This document shows, piece by piece, positions 7,067 through 14,265 of a DNA stretch of 22,534 nucleotides. The translations under genes and the position numbers were made by a program. The DNA lies in IMG/VR virus record IMGVR_UViG_3300025132_000337, positions 1 to 22,534 of that record. One strand, written 5' to 3'. Position 1 is the first letter of the stretch, and the number at the start of each line of letters is the position of its first letter. The notes below the pieces were generated by a model, which was not told the origin of the DNA, searched no databases, and worked only from the letters and a program-made list of their open reading frames with translations. This DNA is from a virus.

Positions 7067-7255
7067 ATGAAAATTTTTTTAACATCTTTTGAATTTGATG
7101 GCATAGAATATTCAGGACCAAACATATTTGCTAAAAACTGGGAAATAGCCGAGGCTGTTGCTGAGTATCAAGGTTTAAAAATTGATGGTGAATTAGAAGA
7201 AATACACAGTGAAGAGTTGTTACAAGAATTAAACGAAAAAAGAGTGCTACACTAA
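7067..7255 (+). CDS. Small conserved-type protein between TerL and portal
   Basis: 62 residues, function not recognised. It has a short beta-like start (KIFLTSFEFDGIEYSGPNI), then helices (WEIAEAVAEYQGL, SEELLQELNEK) and an acidic overall charge. There is no signal peptide, membrane span or metal-binding motif. It begins 3 bases after the TerL stop and ends 7 bases before the portal start, so it is surely transcribed with them, although its own ribosome site is weak. The position would suit a small packaging or head accessory protein, but nothing in the sequence shows this. Confidence 0.7.
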   Translation: MKIFLTSFEFDGIEYSGPNIFAKNWEIAEAVAEYQGLKIDGELEEIHSEELLQELNEKRVLH

Positions 7256-7262
7256 GGTTATT

Positions 7263-9758
7263 ATGGCAGTTGAAAGAGTATTAGGTACAGAAAATAATCC
7301 TGACATCATAGAATCAGGCAGTGCTGTAGAAATTATCCCTGAACAAAGCAGATCAGAAGCTATTAGCGAATCAGATAACATTCTAGTTATGAATGATGAA
7401 GTTTTGTTAGACGAACAAATAGCGGCTGAACTTGCTAACATGGAAAACGAAACAGAAGATTTTTTTGATAATTTAGCTGATTTTATAGACGAAAGAGAAC
7501 TTACAAAACTAGCATCTAATCTTATTGATTCTATTCATGGCGATCTTGAATCAAGAAGTGAGTGGGAAAAAACCTACACAGATGGTCTTAAATACTTAGG
7601 AATGAAGTTTGATGACAGTCGTTCTCAACCATTCCAAGGTTCTAGTGGTGTCATTCATCCAATACTAGCAGAGGCTACAACTCAGTTCCAAGCTCAGGCT
7701 TATAAAGAGTTATTACCTGCTAAAGGACCAGTTAAGACACAAATACTTGGTGCAAGAACTGTAGAAACAGAATCACAGGCTGAAAGAGTCCAAGAGTTTA
7801 TGAACTATTACATCATGAATGTAATGCAAGACTACGATCCTGAATTAGATCAATTGTTATTCTATTTACCACTTGCAGGTTCTTGTTTCAAAAAAATCTA
7901 CTTTGATACTGTATTACAAAAAGCAATATCTAAATTTATACCACCTGAAGATTTGATTGTGCCATACGAAGCACCTGATATGTCTTCAGCAGAAAGAATT
8001 ACCCATTCAATCACTATGTCTCGTAACGAGATTAAAAAACAACAACTATCAGGCTTTTACATAGATGTAGATATACCTGAAGAGTCTTATGAAAGTCGTG
8101 ACGAAATAACTACTGAAATTGATGAAATAGAAGGCACATCACCTAGTTACACAGAAGATCGAAATAGAACAATCTACGAAGTACACACCATTCTTGATTT
8201 AGAAGGATTTGAAGATAAAGATAATATGGGTGAGCCAACAGGATTAAAACTGCCTTATATTGTTACGATAGACGAACAATCTAACCAAATATTAGCAATA
8301 AGAAGAAACTACAATCCAAATGACCCAACTAAAAACAAAATAAATTACTTTGTACAGTATAAGTTCTTGCCCGGTCTTGGTTTCTATGGGTTAGGTCTAT
8401 CACACATGATTGGTGGTATATCTAAAGCTACCACATCTATTCTTAGACAACTTATTGATGCAGGAACATTAGCTAATTTACCCGCAGGATTTAAAGCTAG
8501 AGGCATGCGTATTCGTGATGAAGCTGATCCATTACAACCGGGTGAATTTAGAGACATTGATACCACTGGTGGTTCTTTGCGAGAAAACTTAATTCCTTTG
8601 CCTATTAAAGAACCAAGCAATGTATTAATGCAATTACTTGGTTTATTAGTAGATTCAGGCAAACGCTTTGCATCTATTGGTGATATGAATGTCGGTGACA
8701 TGAACCAAGCCATGCCAGTTGGAACCACAGTAGCTTTATTGGAGCGTGGAACCAAGGTCATGAGTGCAATTCACAAACGCTTACATTATTCACAAAGACT
8801 AGAATTTAATTTATTAGCTAAAGTTTTTGCAGATTATTTACCACCTGAATACCCATACGACACTGGCTCAGGAGCAAGAGAAATAAAGATTAGTGATTTT
8901 GATGATCGCATTGACATAGTACCTGTCTCTGATCCAAACATATTCTCACAAAGCCAAAGAATTACTATGGCTCAAGAATTATTGCAAATGGTTCAATCAA
9001 ACCCTGAAATACATGGTCCTACAGGCATATACGAAGCCTATTACAGGATGTACAGTGCTTTAGGTGTTGATAATGTAGATTCTTTATTACAACCACCTGC
9101 TGATAACACACCCAAACCATTAGATGCAGGTATAGAAAACAGTGGTTTACTATTGGGTCAACCTGCACAAGCCTTTGCAGAACAAAATCATGAAGCTCAT
9201 GTACAAGCACACCAAAGTTTGTTTTTAACACAAGTTGTTAAAGATAATCCACAATTACAATCTTTAATTATTAGTCATGTCATGCAACATTTACAGTTTT
9301 TTGCATCACAAATAGCTGAACAACAAATGCCACCTGAAATGCAAGAACAAATTGCACAAGTACAAATGCAAATGCAACAAGTTACACCTGAAGAAGCACA
9401 ACAAATTCAGTTACAAATACAAATGATGCTAGATCAAATGAGTTCACCTATCTTGGCAGAATTGACTACGCAGTTTATGGAATCTATTAGTCAATCAAAT
9501 CAAGGCGATCCTTTGGTTGCTATCAGACAACAAGAATTAGAACTAAAAGATAAAGAATTAGACATGGATCAAGAACAGTTTGATGCAAAACAACAATTGC
9601 AACTACAAGCAAATGCTCTTGATACACAAATGCAACAACAACGCTTGGATATGCAAAAAGCTATAGCTGATGATAAACTCCAATTAGCAGTAGAAAGGAT
9701 GCAACAACAAGCAGAATTAAAACTTATGGAGTTACAATCAAAACTAAGGGGTAATTAA
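7263..9758 (+). CDS. Portal protein
   Basis: 831 residues, longer than many portals but fitting podovirus-type ones. After an acidic start (1-70), the core contains SEWEKTYTDGLKYLG, RSQPFQGSSGVIHPILAEATTQFQAQAYKELLP and later FLPGLGFYGLGLSHMIGG, PTGTTVALL-like and LLERGTKVMSAIHKRLH segments, typical as I recall of marine phage portals. Residues from about 680 to the end are Gln/Met-rich long helices, which could form the barrel reaching into the capsid seen in P22-type portals. The portal is the dodecameric channel at one capsid vertex that binds TerL during packaging and the tail adaptor afterwards. AAGG lies 5 bases before the ATG. Downstream genes encode small basic proteins and the co-chaperonin. 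Its place after TerL supports the call. Confidence 0.88.
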   Translation: MAVERVLGTENNPDIIESGSAVEIIPEQSRSEAISESDNILVMNDEVLLDEQIAAELANMENETEDFFDNLADFIDERELTKLASNLIDSIHGDLESRSEWEKTYTDGLKYLGMKFDDSRSQPFQGSSGVIHPILAEATTQFQAQAYKELLPAKGPVKTQILGARTVETESQAERVQEFMNYYIMNVMQDYDPELDQLLFYLPLAGSCFKKIYFDTVLQKAISKFIPPEDLIVPYEAPDMSSAERITHSITMSRNEIKKQQLSGFYIDVDIPEESYESRDEITTEIDEIEGTSPSYTEDRNRTIYEVHTILDLEGFEDKDNMGEPTGLKLPYIVTIDEQSNQILAIRRNYNPNDPTKNKINYFVQYKFLPGLGFYGLGLSHMIGGISKATTSILRQLIDAGTLANLPAGFKARGMRIRDEADPLQPGEFRDIDTTGGSLRENLIPLPIKEPSNVLMQLLGLLVDSGKRFASIGDMNVGDMNQAMPVGTTVALLERGTKVMSAIHKRLHYSQRLEFNLLAKVFADYLPPEYPYDTGSGAREIKISDFDDRIDIVPVSDPNIFSQSQRITMAQELLQMVQSNPEIHGPTGIYEAYYRMYSALGVDNVDSLLQPPADNTPKPLDAGIENSGLLLGQPAQAFAEQNHEAHVQAHQSLFLTQVVKDNPQLQSLIISHVMQHLQFFASQIAEQQMPPEMQEQIAQVQMQMQQVTPEEAQQIQLQIQMMLDQMSSPILAELTTQFMESISQSNQGDPLVAIRQQELELKDKELDMDQEQFDAKQQLQLQANALDTQMQQQRLDMQKAIADDKLQLAVERMQQQAELKLMELQSKLRGN

Positions 9759-9759
9759 T

Positions 9760-10095
9760 ATGACAACATCTTACATAAAAGAGAGAGTGCAAGAACTTAA
9801 AGCTCAAAAAAAATTAGATAGAGCTAAAGAAGAAGCAGAAAGACTTGCAAAAGAAGAAGCATTAGCAGAAAGAAAAAGACTTTCTGATGAAAGAATTGCA
9901 ATGAAACAATCTGCAATAGATTCAGGAGAAGTATTTGTAAATACATCAACGCCTGTTGTTGAAGAAACAACCTCTGTTGTTAAAGAAACAAAAAAAGAAA
10001 CTAAGAAAACTGCTAAAAAAACAGTCAAAAAAGCAGTGACAAAGGTCGCACCAAAGAAAAAAGGTAGACCAAAAGGCACTAAAAATAAAAAATAG
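9760..10095 (+). CDS. Lys-rich helical protein with AT-hook-like C-terminus
   Basis: 111 residues. Residues 1-50 form a charged helix (many E, K, R and A). Residues 60-75 are a short linker. Residues 75-111 are a histone H1-like Lys/Thr/Ala tail (KKTAKKTVKKAVTKVAPKKK) ending in KGRPKGTKNKK, where GRPKG at 102-106 resembles the AT-hook minor-groove binding core. A good AAGGGG site lies 8 bases before the ATG. It sits just after the portal and before another small basic protein. DNA binding, for example to packaged DNA or as a minor capsid component, is inferred from composition only. Confidence 0.8.
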   Translation: MTTSYIKERVQELKAQKKLDRAKEEAERLAKEEALAERKRLSDERIAMKQSAIDSGEVFVNTSTPVVEETTSVVKETKKETKKTAKKTVKKAVTKVAPKKKGRPKGTKNKK

Positions 10096-10104
10096 GAGAA
10101 AATT

Positions 10105-10311
10105 ATGCCAAAAGTAGGTGGAAAAAAATACGATTACAGCCCAAAAGGTATTGCCATGGCAAAAAACGCCGCTAAGAAAAAAGGCGTTAAAGTCCAATAC
10201 AAAAACTATGGTGGCACTGTCAAAATGGAAAAAGGTGGTGGAGTCAAAGTTATGAAATGCAGAGGTGGTGGAGCAGCTACTCAGGGTCTTGAATTTAAAA
10301 TGAGAGACTAA
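10105..10311 (+). CDS. Small Gly/Lys-rich basic protein
   Basis: 68 residues, strongly basic. It has a lysine-rich helical half (KYDYSPKGIAMAKNAAKKKGVKV) and a glycine-rich half with GGG runs at residues 44-46 and 54-56, ending AATQGLEFKMRD. AGGAG lies 6 bases before the ATG. The stop overlaps the next start by one base. As I recall, similar tiny K/G-rich proteins are common near portal genes in uncultured marine phages, without a known role. It might bind DNA or be a minor head protein; nothing decides this. Confidence 0.75.
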   Translation: MPKVGGKKYDYSPKGIAMAKNAAKKKGVKVQYKNYGGTVKMEKGGGVKVMKCRGGGAATQGLEFKMRD

Positions 10312-10496
10312 TGGATGTAGATTTTCTTAATAAATTGCAAAAAGAGATCGATTCTAAGATCGAAGCAATTAAAGAAACATACATGGGTGGTGGACTAAAT
10401 GACATGGAACACCATAAATACTTGCAAGGACAACTGGAAGCGTTGTATTATGTACAGGATTTTATAAAAAATTACTTTAAGGCAAACAATGACTAA
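10311..10496 (+). CDS. Small helical protein of unknown function
   Basis: 61 residues, mostly predicted helix: FLNKLQKEIDSKIEAIKETY, then MGGGLNDMEHHKYLQGQLEAL and a final YVQDFIKNYF. The GGG break suggests a helical hairpin. No catalytic motif or membrane span is seen. The start codon overlaps the previous stop (TAATG) and its end overlaps the co-chaperonin gene by 8 bases, so expression is probably coupled to both neighbours. Confidence 0.75.
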   Translation: MDVDFLNKLQKEIDSKIEAIKETYMGGGLNDMEHHKYLQGQLEALYYVQDFIKNYFKANND

Positions 10497-10905
10497 AAAA
10501 ACAGTAGAATTATCCTCAGCTTATGTAGAACCTGATGAGGTTGTATTAGACCCAACTAAGTTAGATGATTCTGTTTTAGATCGTATGCCTCAACCTACAG
10601 GTTGGAAAATCTTGGTACTGCCTTATCGTGGTAAGGGAGTTACAAAAGGAGGAATCCTTCTCACAAAAGAATCACAAGACAAGGAACAACTGGCAACAGT
10701 TGTAGCTTATGTGGTGAAGTGTGGACCTCTTTGTTATAGTGGAGAAAAATATGGAGCACCATGGTGTCACGAAAAACAATGGGTTCTCATTGGTCGTTAC
10801 GCAGGTGCTAGGTTTAAATTAGATGATGGTGCAGAAGTCAGAATAATTAACGATGACGAAGTTATTGCGACAATTTCTAATCCTGATGATATAGTGAGTT
10901 TATAA
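10489..10905 (+). CDS. GroES-like (Cpn10) co-chaperonin
   Basis: 138 residues. The core from about 36 to 130 follows the GroES pattern: PTGWKILVLPYRGKGVTKGGILLTKE (start strand and mobile loop, with GGILL at 54-58 matching the GGIVL motif that docks on GroEL), a turn VKCGPLCY, a strand WVLIGRYAGARFKLDDG and an end EVRIINDDEVIATI. It has an N-terminal extension of about 35 residues and cysteines C78, C82 and C93 that GroES lacks. Phage Cpn10 proteins (T4 gp31) replace host GroES to fold the capsid protein. The location between portal and scaffold/capsid genes supports that role here. AAGG lies 6 bases before the start. Confidence 0.85.
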   Translation: MTKKTVELSSAYVEPDEVVLDPTKLDDSVLDRMPQPTGWKILVLPYRGKGVTKGGILLTKESQDKEQLATVVAYVVKCGPLCYSGEKYGAPWCHEKQWVLIGRYAGARFKLDDGAEVRIINDDEVIATISNPDDIVSL

Positions 10906-11826
10906 ATGGTAGAAAATAAAACAGAACAAGTTGCATCTGAAGAACTAGACATCGAAATAGTTGAGGAAGCAACAGATCAAAACGCAGTTGTACAATCTGA
11001 TGATGAGTTAGATGAGTACACAAAAGGTGTGTCTAAAAGAGTAAACAAACTTACTCAAAGAGCAAAAGAAGCTGAACAAAGAGCACAGTATCTTGAGCAA
11101 GTAGCAGCTCAAAAAGATGCTGAAATAAATGCTTTGCGTACACATACCAATGAACTTGGTGCACAAACCTTGCTTGCAGAAGAACAATCTATTGAAGCAA
11201 AAGAACAACAAGCCAATGAGTTGTACAAAAAAGCTGTTGAATCAGGTGATGCAGAGCTTATGTCTAAAGCAGACACTCTCAAAAGCGATCTTTCAATACA
11301 AAAAGAAAAAGTACGCATGGCTAAAAACAGAAAACAACAGCCACAACAAGCACAACAAGTGCAACAAGTACAACCACAGGTACAACAACAAGTTGATCCA
11401 CAGCCTACTAGAGAGGCTTTAGATTGGGCAAGTAAAAATACTTGGTATGGAGATCAATCTAACCAAGAAAGTGTTGAAGCAACCCAATTTGCGTATTTTA
11501 CTCATTTTAATTTAGTCAATGAAGGCTTTGAAGCTGATTCAGACGACTACTACAATGAGTTAAACAAAAGAGTTTTTAAAGTTTATCCTTCATTGGATAA
11601 TAATGAAAAAGCCGAAGTAAAAGATGATAGACCCTCTGTGCAAAGAGTCGCATCTGCTTCTGTAGGAAGTCGGCAAAAAACACAAGCTAAAAAGAAAGGC
11701 GTGACTTTTTCTAAGTCCGAAGTAGATCGCCTCAGAGGGTTAAAACCTTACAACATGTCAGAAGATGACTGGTTGAAAAGAGTAGCCCAAGAGAAACAAA
11801 AAATTTCACAAAGAGAGGTAATCTAA
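10906..11826 (+). CDS. Scaffolding-like coiled-coil protein
   Basis: 306 residues. It has an acidic N-terminus (1-40), a long charged coiled coil (about 44-142), a Gln/Pro linker (144-165) and a C-terminal region (170-306) with a basic patch (SRQKTQAKKKG) and final helices. This composition, and the place just upstream of the decoration and major capsid genes, fit an internal scaffolding protein that guides procapsid assembly through its basic C-terminus. There is no conserved enzyme motif, and in particular no protease triad is evident. The start follows the previous stop directly, with only a weak ribosome site, suggesting translational coupling. Confidence 0.7.
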   Translation: MVENKTEQVASEELDIEIVEEATDQNAVVQSDDELDEYTKGVSKRVNKLTQRAKEAEQRAQYLEQVAAQKDAEINALRTHTNELGAQTLLAEEQSIEAKEQQANELYKKAVESGDAELMSKADTLKSDLSIQKEKVRMAKNRKQQPQQAQQVQQVQPQVQQQVDPQPTREALDWASKNTWYGDQSNQESVEATQFAYFTHFNLVNEGFEADSDDYYNELNKRVFKVYPSLDNNEKAEVKDDRPSVQRVASASVGSRQKTQAKKKGVTFSKSEVDRLRGLKPYNMSEDDWLKRVAQEKQKISQREVI

Positions 11827-12305
11827 TGAAAGACGAAAAGAATTTGGACATGACTAGAACTGTTCGTGATTCCGAGACACACGATAAAGAGGCTCGTAGA
11901 AAACCATGGCGACCAGTCAGAAAACTTGAAACTCCTCCACCACCTGAAGGCTATGAATACAGGTGGATTAGAGAAGCAACTTTAGGTCAAGAAGATGCAA
12001 ATAACATGAGTTACAGACTAAGGGAGGGTTGGGAACTTGTACAAGGTTCTGAGCTACCTGAAGGATGGCATTTTCCTACTATCGAACAAGGCAGGATGGC
12101 AGGCGTAATTCACAACGAAGGACTCGTTTTAGCAAAAATGCCAACTGAGACTGTACAAGAAAGAAGAGATCACTACGAGGGTAAAACTCGTCAGGCAAAT
12201 GAAGCGTTAGACAATACTATGTTTAACGATTCTTCTAAAGACAATCGATATGTTAAGTATGATTCTAAGCGAGAATCTCAAGTTACTTTTGGACAAAAAA
12301 AGTAA
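11826..12305 (+). CDS. Conserved-type head-region protein, function unknown
   Basis: 159 residues. It is Arg- and charge-rich with a disordered-looking start (KEARRKPWRPVRKLETPPPPEGYEY) leading into a small domain containing YRWIREATLGQEDANNMSYRLREGWELV and VLAKMPTETVQERRDHYE. I recall this PPPEGY-xx-RWIR pattern from marine phage genomes, where it is unnamed. There is no membrane or export signal. It overlaps the scaffold gene by one base, with GAGGT 5 bases before the ATG. It may be a head assembly or minor structural protein, as inferred from position. Confidence 0.78.
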   Translation: MKDEKNLDMTRTVRDSETHDKEARRKPWRPVRKLETPPPPEGYEYRWIREATLGQEDANNMSYRLREGWELVQGSELPEGWHFPTIEQGRMAGVIHNEGLVLAKMPTETVQERRDHYEGKTRQANEALDNTMFNDSSKDNRYVKYDSKRESQVTFGQKK

Positions 12306-12326
12306 CTAATAACAGGAAACTAAATT

Positions 12327-12911
12327 ATGGCAAATAAAAATGCTCCATTTGGTCTAAAACCTGTTCGTATGATGAGTGGTGCACCTTATTCAGGTGGACA
12401 ATCAAGATACAGAATCGCTAGTGGTGCGACTACCCCAATTTTCCAAGGAGACTTGGTTACTCAGCTAACAGCAGGAGTATTGGGCAGACACGCCGCTACT
12501 GGAACTGTACCTATCGTTGGAGTTTTTAATGGCGTTAGCTATACAAACTCTGAGGGCGAACAGATTTTTAGTAACTATTACCCGGGAAGTATAACTTCCT
12601 CTGACATCTTCGCATCAGTGATAGATCATCCTAATGTTGTTTTTGAAGTACAATGCAATGCAGCTTTTCCAGTTGCAGACTTGTTCGGAAACTTCGACAT
12701 TGTTGATGGATCACCTGTAGGAGACACGAAGTCAGGAAGATCAAATACTGAATGTGCAGTTAGCACTGGTAACACCACTGCTACACTACCACTGAAAGTC
12801 TTAGATATTTCTGAGGACCCTGATAACTCGGATGTAGGTTCGACTGACACTAATGTTCTATGTGTGATTCAAAATCATATATGTGGACAGAAAGGTGCAG
12901 GTTTAGCATAA
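12327..12911 (+). CDS. Probable capsid decoration or minor head protein
   Basis: 194 residues. It is beta-rich and Gly/Thr/Ser-rich, beginning APFGLKPVRMMSGAPYSGG, then SRYRIASGATTPIFQGDLVTQ and GVFNGVSYTN. These segments recur in unnamed structural proteins placed just before major capsid genes in marine phages (from memory). The cysteines at C110, C143, C179 and C186 are unusual for this block. AGGA lies about 9 bases before the ATG. A capsid-binding (decoration) role is inferred from fold-like composition and its position immediately upstream of the capsid gene. Confidence 0.72.
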   Translation: MANKNAPFGLKPVRMMSGAPYSGGQSRYRIASGATTPIFQGDLVTQLTAGVLGRHAATGTVPIVGVFNGVSYTNSEGEQIFSNYYPGSITSSDIFASVIDHPNVVFEVQCNAAFPVADLFGNFDIVDGSPVGDTKSGRSNTECAVSTGNTTATLPLKVLDISEDPDNSDVGSTDTNVLCVIQNHICGQKGAGLA

Positions 12912-12922
12912 GGATATAAATT

Positions 12923-13840
12923 ATGGCAATTTCAAGAGCACAATTAGCGAAGGAACTTGAACCCGGTCTGAACAGTTTATTTGGACTTGAGTACGATCAG
13001 TACCAACAAGAATATACTGAAATTTTTTCTATCGAAGACTCTCAAAAGGCTTTCGAGGAAGAAGTATTGGTTATGGGTTTTGGTTCAGCACCAACTAAGT
13101 CTGAAGGTCAAGGAGTTGTTTTCGACAATTCTTCTGAAAGTTATACAGCAAGATATACGCATGACACGATTGCGTTAGCTTTTGCACTAACAGAAGAAGC
13201 AGTTGAAGATAACCTCTACGATTCTTTAGGAAAAAGATATACAAAAGCACTAGCACGATCAATGGCTAACACCAAAGAAGTGAAAGGTGCCAATGTACTC
13301 AATAACGCATTTTCTACCAGTTTTACTGGTGGTGATGGAAAACCTTTAATCGCTACAGATCACCCACTTGCAGGTGGTGGAACTGCTGCGAATAGAGCGA
13401 CTTCTATGGCTGACCTCAATGAAACTTCATTGGAAGATGCACTTATTGACATCTCAACATTTACAGACGATAGAGGTCTAACAATCTCTGTTAATGCTTC
13501 AAAACTTGTGGTTCCACCACAGTTAGTTTTTGTTGCTGACAGAATATTGAACAGCACTCTAAGACCAGGTACATCAGATAATGATGTAAACGCTATCGCT
13601 AACACAGGCGTGTTACCGGGTGGCTATACAGTTAATCATTACTTGACTGATCCTGATGCTTTCTTCTTGCTTACATCTATTACAGATCAAGGCGAGGGTC
13701 TAAAAATGTTCCAAAGAACTGGCATGGAGACTAACATGGAACCTGATTTCTCTACTGGTAACATTCGTTACAAAGCTAGAGAAAGATACAGCTTCGGTTT
13801 TTCAAACTGGCGTGGTATTTATGGTTCACAAGGTGCTTAA
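12923..13840 (+). CDS. Major capsid protein, Mu gpT-like (HK97 fold)
   Basis: 305 residues, near the usual length for the Mu-like major head subunit family (gpT). Typical features are the N-terminal helix (LEPGLNSLFGLEYDQ), a beta hairpin region (ESYTARYTHDTIALAFALTEEAVEDNLYD), a spine helix (RYTKALARSMANTKEVKGANVLNNAF), DGKPLIATDHPLAGGG, a central VNASKLVVPPQLVFVADRIL and a C-terminal RTGMETNMEPDFSTGNIRYKARERYSFGFSNWRGIYGS. It forms the icosahedral shell. There is no obvious N-terminal delta domain, which fits the absence of a visible head protease. AAGGA lies 8 bases before the ATG. A strong terminator follows about 40 bases after the stop, closing the head block. Confidence 0.92.
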   Translation: MAISRAQLAKELEPGLNSLFGLEYDQYQQEYTEIFSIEDSQKAFEEEVLVMGFGSAPTKSEGQGVVFDNSSESYTARYTHDTIALAFALTEEAVEDNLYDSLGKRYTKALARSMANTKEVKGANVLNNAFSTSFTGGDGKPLIATDHPLAGGGTAANRATSMADLNETSLEDALIDISTFTDDRGLTISVNASKLVVPPQLVFVADRILNSTLRPGTSDNDVNAIANTGVLPGGYTVNHYLTDPDAFFLLTSITDQGEGLKMFQRTGMETNMEPDFSTGNIRYKARERYSFGFSNWRGIYGSQGA

Positions 13841-13851
13841 TTGAACGATTT

Positions 13852-13868
13852 GTAATAGCGTTTATTAC
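13852..13868 (+). other. Small hairpin after capsid gene
   Basis: GTAATA (13852-13857) pairs with TATTAC (13863-13868) around a 5-base loop, between the capsid stop and the main terminator. It has no T-run. It could protect the mRNA 3' end or be chance in AT-rich DNA. Confidence 0.35.
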
Positions 13869-13881
13869 TCAACTATTACTT

Positions 13882-13911
13882 AAAAAGGGCTCAAAAGAGC
13901 CCTTTTTTTTT
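13882..13911 (+). terminator. Intrinsic terminator after major capsid gene
   Basis: GGGCTC (13887-13892), loop AAAA and GAGCCC (13897-13902) form a perfect stem, extended by A5/T5 pairing to 11 bp, followed by nine T residues. It is a textbook rho-independent terminator on the + strand that separates the capsid block from the next cassette. Confidence 0.93.
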
Positions 13912-13963
13912 GACTTTTTTTAAATAATACGACATATCAGTGACTTACAATGTGTAATATATG

Positions 13964-14003
13964 TGTAAAAAGTTGTACATTTATGTAAAAAGATGTATAT
14001 TAC
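13964..14003 (+). repeat. Tandem 20-base direct repeat overlapping a promoter
   Basis: Two adjacent 20-base units (13964-13983 and 13984-14003) match at 16 of 20 positions; both begin TGTAAAAAG and continue WTGTAYATT. ATGTGTAA also occurs just upstream at 13950-13957 and 13961-13968. The repeats overlap the predicted -35 and -10 boxes, as expected for an operator or activator site, but no regulator is known. Confidence 0.65.
13973..14001 (+). promoter_or_regulatory. Predicted sigma70-type promoter for the two-gene cassette
   Basis: TTGTAC at 13973-13978 and TATATT at 13996-14001 are 17 bases apart, the ideal spacing for a sigma70 promoter. The expected transcription start is near 14008, just upstream of the AGGAG site and ATG 14044, and just downstream of a strong terminator. 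The base composition is AT-rich, so chance matches are possible, but the placement is right. Confidence 0.6.
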
Positions 14004-14043
14004 TTATATGGGAAATAAATTAAATAACAAAAAAGGAGAAAAT

Positions 14044-14265
14044 ATGACAATTAAGTTAGTGCGAATTAAAAATGAAACATTTACTGATGATCCTGATAAA
14101 AGACTTTATGTTTATGGTCAATACACAATTAGAAATGATTGTGACTGGTATGGTTGGAAAGTTTTTGATGGTGACAAACAAATTAATACCAAGGGTTATT
14201 GTTTCAAAACATCTAAAGATTTCTTAAAAAATTATATTAATCAAAATTCTCAGGAGGTAGCGTAA
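14044..14265 (+). CDS. Small protein of unknown function, first gene of cassette
   Basis: 73 residues, not recognised. I chose ATG 14044 because AGGAG lies 5 bases upstream. The in-frame ATG at 13993 overlaps the predicted promoter and has no ribosome site. The sequence (IKLVRIKNETFTDDPDKRLYVYGQYTIRNDCDWYGWKVFDG...GYCFKTSKDFLKNYI) suggests a small beta-sheet domain with aromatic residues and two cysteines, then a helix. There is no signal peptide. It is coupled to the next gene through an overlapping TAATG. A small binding or regulatory protein is possible; nothing shows which. Confidence 0.78.
   Translation: MTIKLVRIKNETFTDDPDKRLYVYGQYTIRNDCDWYGWKVFDGDKQINTKGYCFKTSKDFLKNYINQNSQEVA

Noticed and set aside
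13993-14043. Upstream ATG for the first cassette gene
   Set aside because: It overlaps the predicted -10 box and lacks a ribosome site, whereas ATG 14044 has AGGAG 5 bases upstream.
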